A DNA stretch of 8,578 nt from a candidate division CSSED10-310 bacterium (GTDB lineage Bacteria; CSSED10-310; JAFGJC01), in NCBI GenBank assembly GCA_016929305.1, contig JAFGJC010000498.1:1-8578 (forward strand), in the 5' to 3' direction. Position numbers and translations under genes: made by a program. Each line of letters begins with the position of its first letter. Within the stretch, counting starts at the first letter, position 1. The notes below the pieces were generated by a model. That model worked only from the letters and a program-made list of their open reading frames with translations. It had not been told where the DNA came from and did no database searches. Of this stretch, positions 7,069 to 8,578 are shown in pieces.

Positions 7069-8578
7069 TTATTCCTGTTCATCAGTGTGCGCCATTACAT
7101 TTGGAACATTGCCGAGTGACGTTTTTACCAGCCGCCTTCCACTCCATACGGCAATAAGATATAAGCTTGCACCGGCCATGAGAACATAGCTGAAACCCAA
7201 ATCGATGGAAATCATCACTGCGATGATGGATCCGAGTACTGAACTGCAGCCATTAACGCACCATGCCCACGGTACAATCGATGAAGTATCCCCTCGAAGA
7301 CTTGCAATTCCGACCGGAAACATAAATCCCATAAACCATGCCGGAATTAAAACCCATATGATAGCCATCAGACTTCTAAGCACAGCTGGTAATCCAAGCA
7401 CTGCAGATGAAAACGACGGAAGTGTCAATGCATACACAAAACAACTTAACGCAGCCGCTGATCCGGCAAAAGTTATTCGATGTAATGGCGTTTTGAGGAA
7501 GGCCGTTCCAGCAGAAAGACTCCCCAGTCCAGAACCGATCAATATGGCAAATAGTGTCACCGTTATGGCTCTGGATGGATATCCGACCACCAGAGTCAAA
7601 TGCTGAATCATTGAAATTTCCACAAAAATGAACCCGAGTCCGATTGAAATGAAATACACGAGTGTGTTGAATTTTCCGAAGTGTGGGAGCGTGTTTCCGG
7701 ATTTAAATACGGGATAAACGATAAAAATTACGCTGAGAATCATCGCCTGTAACAATAAGATTACCAGGATGCCTATTCCAGATTCATGTCCTGTTCCCGG
7801 CCGTGTTCCCAGATCGATACCAAACATTCTGGACAGGGGTTGATCCATGCGTAGTTGGTGCCATCGATGAAATTTAAAAAAATATGGTTTATTATCGGTT
7901 ACAGGTGAAATATCAAAAGGATACTTTTTATAAATTTCTTCCGGTTTATCCGTTACCAGCAAAACTGAAAATGGGGTTTTTAGCCGGCAGCCGGCACCAC
8001 CGACGATTTCAAACCCACTGTTTGTACAAAAACGGCGGATGGCTTGTATTTCATTCTTGGTCCATGGTGTTTTCTTAAGAAGAAACCCGGCATAACTATT
8101 CGGCAGATCCGTTACTTCAGAAACGACAATGACGTGTTTCTGGGGATCGTCAACACCATTTTCACGAAACATTTGACGAGCCAGGGAGCATAACCGCAGC
8201 GTTTCGCGTGGAAAGGCAAAGCGTGCGCGGACAATTGACAGGACACCATCCGGATTCAAATGGTCGAAATACTCTTTGAATGCCTCTACGGTATAAAGAA
8301 AATTCTCAGATAATACATACGCCCCTTGGGATGAAGACGCCCAGGTATCAACACCGGTCATCTGGATCAAATCATAAGTTTTGCGACTCCTGCGTAATTC
8401 GCTCCGACCCTCCCCCACCCGGATTTCCACTGAAGGATGCGAATAAATATCACCCGCAAAATCCCTGAAATCTTCTTTAACCATCCTGATCGTAGCCGGA
8501 TTCAATTCGATAGCTTCAATGCGGCTGACGTTATATTTCAAAGCAGTTAATACATCGGTGCCACCGCCCGCACCAATA
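7069..8578 (-). CDS. Spermidine-synthase-like Rossmann protein fused to a C-terminal membrane domain (5'-truncated by window edge)
   Basis: The frame is open to the right edge and reads IGAGGGTDVLTAL, a SAM-binding motif I, upstream of a TTG at 8541, so the true start is outside the window. Numbering from that TTG, an acidic ribose-binding E (EAIELNP) is at about 9-15. YDLIQMTGVDTW and the EN(F)LYT.EAF segment follow (about 56-88), then PVTDNKPYFFKF (about 213-224). After residue 255 come about six hydrophobic spans (roughly 255-278, 293-312, 322-346, 356-376, 387-415, 432-466). This matches the family annotated as fused MFS/spermidine synthase, which has membrane segments around an aminopropyltransferase-like domain. 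The catalytic Asp expected after the hydrophobic strand of true spermidine synthases is not in place; the site reads IQMTG. Aminopropyltransfer is therefore doubtful, and it may be a SAM-dependent enzyme on a lipophilic substrate. It heads a tightly spaced cassette with the NAT-like and DUF4416 genes. Confidence 0.85.
   Translation of the reverse strand, partial: IGAGGGTDVLTALKYNVSRIEAIELNPATIRMVKEDFRDFAGDIYSHPSVEIRVGEGRSELRRSRKTYDLIQMTGVDTWASSSQGAYVLSENFLYTVEAFKEYFDHLNPDGVLSIVRARFAFPRETLRLCSLARQMFRENGVDDPQKHVIVVSEVTDLPNSYAGFLLKKTPWTKNEIQAIRRFCTNSGFEIVGGAGCRLKTPFSVLLVTDKPEEIYKKYPFDISPVTDNKPYFFKFHRWHQLRMDQPLSRMFGIDLGTRPGTGHESGIGILVILLLQAMILSVIFIVYPVFKSGNTLPHFGKFNTLVYFISIGLGFIFVEISMIQHLTLVVGYPSRAITVTLFAILIGSGLGSLSAGTAFLKTPLHRITFAGSAAALSCFVYALTLPSFSSAVLGLPAVLRSLMAIIWVLIPAWFMGFMFPVGIASLRGDTSSIVPWAWCVNGCSSVLGSIIAVMISIDLGFSYVLMAGASLYLIAVWSGRRLVKTSLGNVPNVMAHTDEQE
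7073..7076 (-). promoter_or_regulatory. Ribosome-binding site of the NAT-like gene
   Basis: The minus strand carries AGGA seven bases before ATG 7065. It lies in the last codons of the upstream gene, whose TAA ends three bases before the ATG. This supports the ATG choice and suggests coupled translation of the two genes. Confidence 0.6.

Overview
The window suggests a Gram-negative bacterium. It encodes LptD, the outer-membrane LPS translocon, so the cell must have an LPS-type outer membrane. The DUF4416 protein, the cyclic-nucleotide-phosphodiesterase-type MBL protein and the fused spermidine-synthase-like membrane protein fit a Desulfobacterota or related deltaproteobacterial lineage. That taxonomic guess is inference from gene families; no rRNA or lineage marker is present. 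By eye the DNA is moderately AT-rich and even in composition. I saw no tRNA, rRNA, insertion sequence, CRISPR array or large repeat.

Layout: one plus-strand gene at the left edge meets six minus-strand genes that fill the rest of the window. The left gene (1-1148) is the C-terminal part of a PLP-dependent cysteine-synthase-family enzyme cut by the window edge; its likely PLP lysine lies at bases 6-8. It converges on lptD with an 18-base gap. Read in the minus direction from the right edge, the others are: a 5'-truncated spermidine-synthase-like Rossmann protein fused to a membrane domain (8578-7069), a diverged arylamine N-acetyltransferase-family protein (7065-6253), a DUF4416 protein (6250-5717), an MBL-fold class II cyclic-nucleotide-phosphodiesterase-like protein (5544-4759, with a possible longer start at 5637), accD (4702-3818) and lptD (3800-1167).

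The minus-strand genes fall into two tight groups. The first three are separated by only 2-3 bases, with ribosome-binding sequences inside the preceding gene, so they look translationally coupled. Their joint role is unknown, and they are the most interesting part of the window. After a gap of 79-172 bases come the phosphodiesterase-like gene, accD and lptD, with gaps of 56 and 17 bases. AccD supplies half of the carboxyltransferase that makes malonyl-CoA for fatty acids, and LptD inserts finished LPS into the outer membrane, so this second group links lipid supply to envelope assembly. The phosphodiesterase-like protein might add a nucleotide-signalling input, but nothing in the sequence proves this.
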